A stretch of DNA of 11,704 nt from Parvularia atlantis (lineage: Eukaryota > Opisthokonta > Rotosphaerida), in assembly GCA_943704415.1 (NCBI GenBank), contig CALSCO010001509.1:1-11704 (forward strand). The letters are read 5' to 3'. A program made the position numbers and the translations under genes. The notes below the pieces were generated by a model, which was not told the DNA's origin, made no database searches, and saw only the letters and a program-made list of their open reading frames with translations. Of the stretch, positions 7,980-11,704 are shown piece after piece. Positions within the stretch are counted from its first letter, which is position 1, and every line of letters starts with the position of its first letter.

Positions 7980-9127
7980 ATGCACGTCTCGCAGCTCGCC
8001 CTCGCCGCCGCGCTCGTCGTCGGCACGGTGGTCGTGCTGCTGCAGGCGGGCGTGCTGCTGCGCGAGACGGCGCGCGACGCCAGTGACAACGACGACCACG
8101 CGGTCGCGCCCGACGGCGCCCTGCGCGAGGCCGTCGCGTGGGCCGACGAGCGCAACGCACACCTGGACGACTCGCTGCCACGCACGCGCCGCGCGTACCT
8201 CGTTGTCGCGGCCGACCGCGGGCATTGGCTGCACTGCTTCCGGCTCGCGCACAACCTGCAGGCACGGGGCGCGCGCCTGTTGACGCTCTGCGGCACGGTC
8301 GAGCCGGTGCGGACCGTGACGCCGCTGGACGCGGCGCTGGCGGCGCAGCTCAACATGGAGTTTGTACACTTTGACCCGTTCTGGAGCCCGCAGAACGTGC
8401 ACGCGGGCTGGGCCGAGAAGCGCGGCAGCTGGCGCAAGGCCTGGGAGAAGCTCAACGCGCTGCTCATGTTTGACTACGAGGCGGTCATGGTAATCGACAC
8501 CGACACGGCTGTCGTGCGCGCGCCGGACGAGGCGCTCTTCGCCGTCGGCCGCGAGAGCCCGCTCGCGTTCACCTACGGCATGGACTCGTGCGACTTCCCC
8601 TGGGAGCCCAACACGGGCGTGTTTGTGGTGCACCCGCTCCGGCGCGTCGTGCGCAGCCTGATCAGGTACCTCTCGACGCCCTGCGGCGAGCGCGAGGGTG
8701 CGCCCAACTGCCCCGCCCTGTTCCACTCGGCCGACCAGAGCGCGCTGGGGTGGTGGGCCAAGCAGCCAGACGTCATCCGCGACGTGTTTGACGGCCGCCC
8801 GCCGCACGTGCTCTCGCACATCTACAACATGGTCTCGTTCTTCTGCGACTGCAAGAGCTACCGCAACGCCATACATCTGACCTCGGTGTGCGCCGCGCGT
8901 TGATGCGCGGCGCGCGCTCACGCCCCCGCGTCCGCGCCCAGATCTGGCACTTCACCGTCGGCAAGCCTTGGGACCAGGACGAGGCGCAGCCCGACCCGCC
9001 CTGCGTCAGCAATGCGCTCGCCATCTACCACTCGAGCCGGCGCGCCGTCATCGCGATGGCGCACGCGCTCGCGCCGCAGTTCAGCAGCAACGCCTCGGCC
9101 CTCCTCGACTTCCCGCAGCTGCCCTAA
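7980..9127 (+). CDS. Type II membrane glycosyltransferase, GT8-like
   Basis: Predicted nucleotide-sugar-dependent glycosyltransferase of 363 residues; donor and acceptor are unknown. A short N-terminal tail and one hydrophobic segment (about 5-27) suggest a Golgi/ER type II anchor. The catalytic region shows KLNALLMFDYEAVMVIDTDT, with the metal-binding DTD at 173-175. It is followed by NTGVFVV, DQSALGWW and HFTVGKPWD (305-313), which resembles the HxxGxxKPW block of glycogenin/GT8 enzymes. Two exons: 7980-8885 and 8942-9127, around a 56-nt GTGTGC...CAG intron; the TAA stop is at 9125-9127. I chose the ATG at 7980 because it gives the membrane anchor at once, while upstream in-frame sequence runs into the tRNA and T-run. 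The ATG is 64 nt from the tRNA gene end. It is convergent with the MAP kinase. A related nucleotide-diphospho-sugar family is possible. Confidence 0.8.
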
Positions 9128-9291
9128 CTCAAGCCATGTGTGTTTTTATCCACCGCGACGCGCGCGCGCGCGCGTCCGCACTGTACAACACGCAGAATCG
9201 CTGAGTGCGCATGAGCCGCGACGAGGGAGCTAGAGGAGCGCGAGCGAAACGGACGACGACAAACAAACCATGGTTACGCGCGCAGGCGCAC
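9128..9291. other. Convergent intergenic gap
   Basis: A 164-bp gap between the stops of the glycosyltransferase and the MAP kinase. It holds a (CG)8 run at 9159-9174 and short A/C-rich stretches that are probably 3' UTR and termination sequence for both genes. I see no RNA gene or coding potential in it. Confidence 0.6.
9159..9174. repeat. (CG)8 dinucleotide repeat
   Basis: Eight perfect CG units lie in the gap between two convergent stop codons. Alternating CG of this kind can adopt Z-DNA in principle; nothing here shows that it does. Confidence 0.9.
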
Positions 9292-11575
<2,284 letters not shown>

Positions 11576-11704
11576 CTAGTCATTTGCTAACTTTACAACG
11601 GTGATAACAGAACATAGGCGACCAGAGCGGGCGCACCGACCGCGTGCACGCCCGGGTTGTGGAAGCTGTCGAGCTCGGTCGACGGCGCGCCGCCGATCAG
11701 CTGC
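11576..11704 (-). CDS. 3' end of an unrecognised protein gene (partial)
   Basis: Leftward reading from the right edge gives QLIGGAPSTELDSFHNPGV and HAV, with every codon of the first 21 after the edge glutamine ending in G or C, as in the real genes here. At that point a GTGCGC donor appears (11636) and G/C-ending codons become mixed. I therefore model a 50-nt last intron (11636-11587, TTATCAC branch-like motif, TTAG end) and a tiny last exon ending A-N-D-stop at 11578-11576. Without splicing the frame would instead continue about 14 residues to TAA at 11595-11593. The fragment is too short to assign a family, and the + strand is also open there. Confidence 0.45.
   Translation of the reverse strand, partial: AADRRRAVDRARQLPQPGRARGRCARSGRLCSVITVVKLAND

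Noticed and set aside
7077-8921. Leftward open frame of 614 codons
   Set aside because: It joins the antisense of the glycosyltransferase, the tRNA, and part of MICU exon 1 followed by an unspliced intron. Only the MICU exon 1 portion is real.

Overview
This is a compact, GC-rich nuclear segment of a unicellular eukaryote whose lineage I cannot fix. The evidence is five protein genes of purely eukaryotic families, each cut by very short spliceosomal introns. My exon models contain 42 introns of 47-80 nt, and every model keeps frame from ATG to stop. Codon third positions are overwhelmingly G or C and the standard stop codons are used. Most introns start GTGCG, carry a CTCAC or CTGAC branch-like motif 10-35 nt before the end, and finish CAG. 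Intergenic gaps are tiny (40-400 bp). A MICU-type mitochondrial calcium sensor argues against a yeast-like fungus, since budding yeasts lack this family.

Layout from left to right: beta-adaptin of the AP-1/AP-2 clathrin adaptor (+, 10-3912, 20 exons); a convergent 133-bp gap with a TG microsatellite; a 12-TM major facilitator transporter resembling monocarboxylate porters (-, 4046-6028, 6 exons); only 40 bp upstream of its ATG, the stop of a MICU1-like EF-hand protein (-, 6069-7724, 8 exons); a circularly permuted tRNA-Ser(UGA) gene (+, 7821-7915) with a Pol III-type T11 terminator; a type II membrane GT8-like glycosyltransferase (+, 7980-9127, 2 exons); a convergent 164-bp gap; an ERK-type MAP kinase with a TEY activation loop (-, 9292-11196, 11 exons); about 380 bp of non-coding DNA; and the 3' end of an unrecognised gene (-, running off the right edge).

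The standout is the tRNA. Its 3' half (anticodon-stem 3' strand, variable arm, T arm, acceptor 3' strand, discriminator G) lies 5' of its 5' half (acceptor 5' strand, D arm, anticodon), with 14 nt between. Rejoined, the halves pair at all 7 acceptor, 3 D-stem, 5 anticodon-stem and 5 T-stem positions. Such genes mature through a circular RNA and are known from few lineages.

The protein genes do not form a pathway. They are housekeeping or signalling genes packed closely: vesicle coat, solute transport, mitochondrial calcium control, glycosylation and MAPK signalling. Exon boundaries were inferred by eye from conserved protein families and splice motifs; no alignment or RNA data were available.
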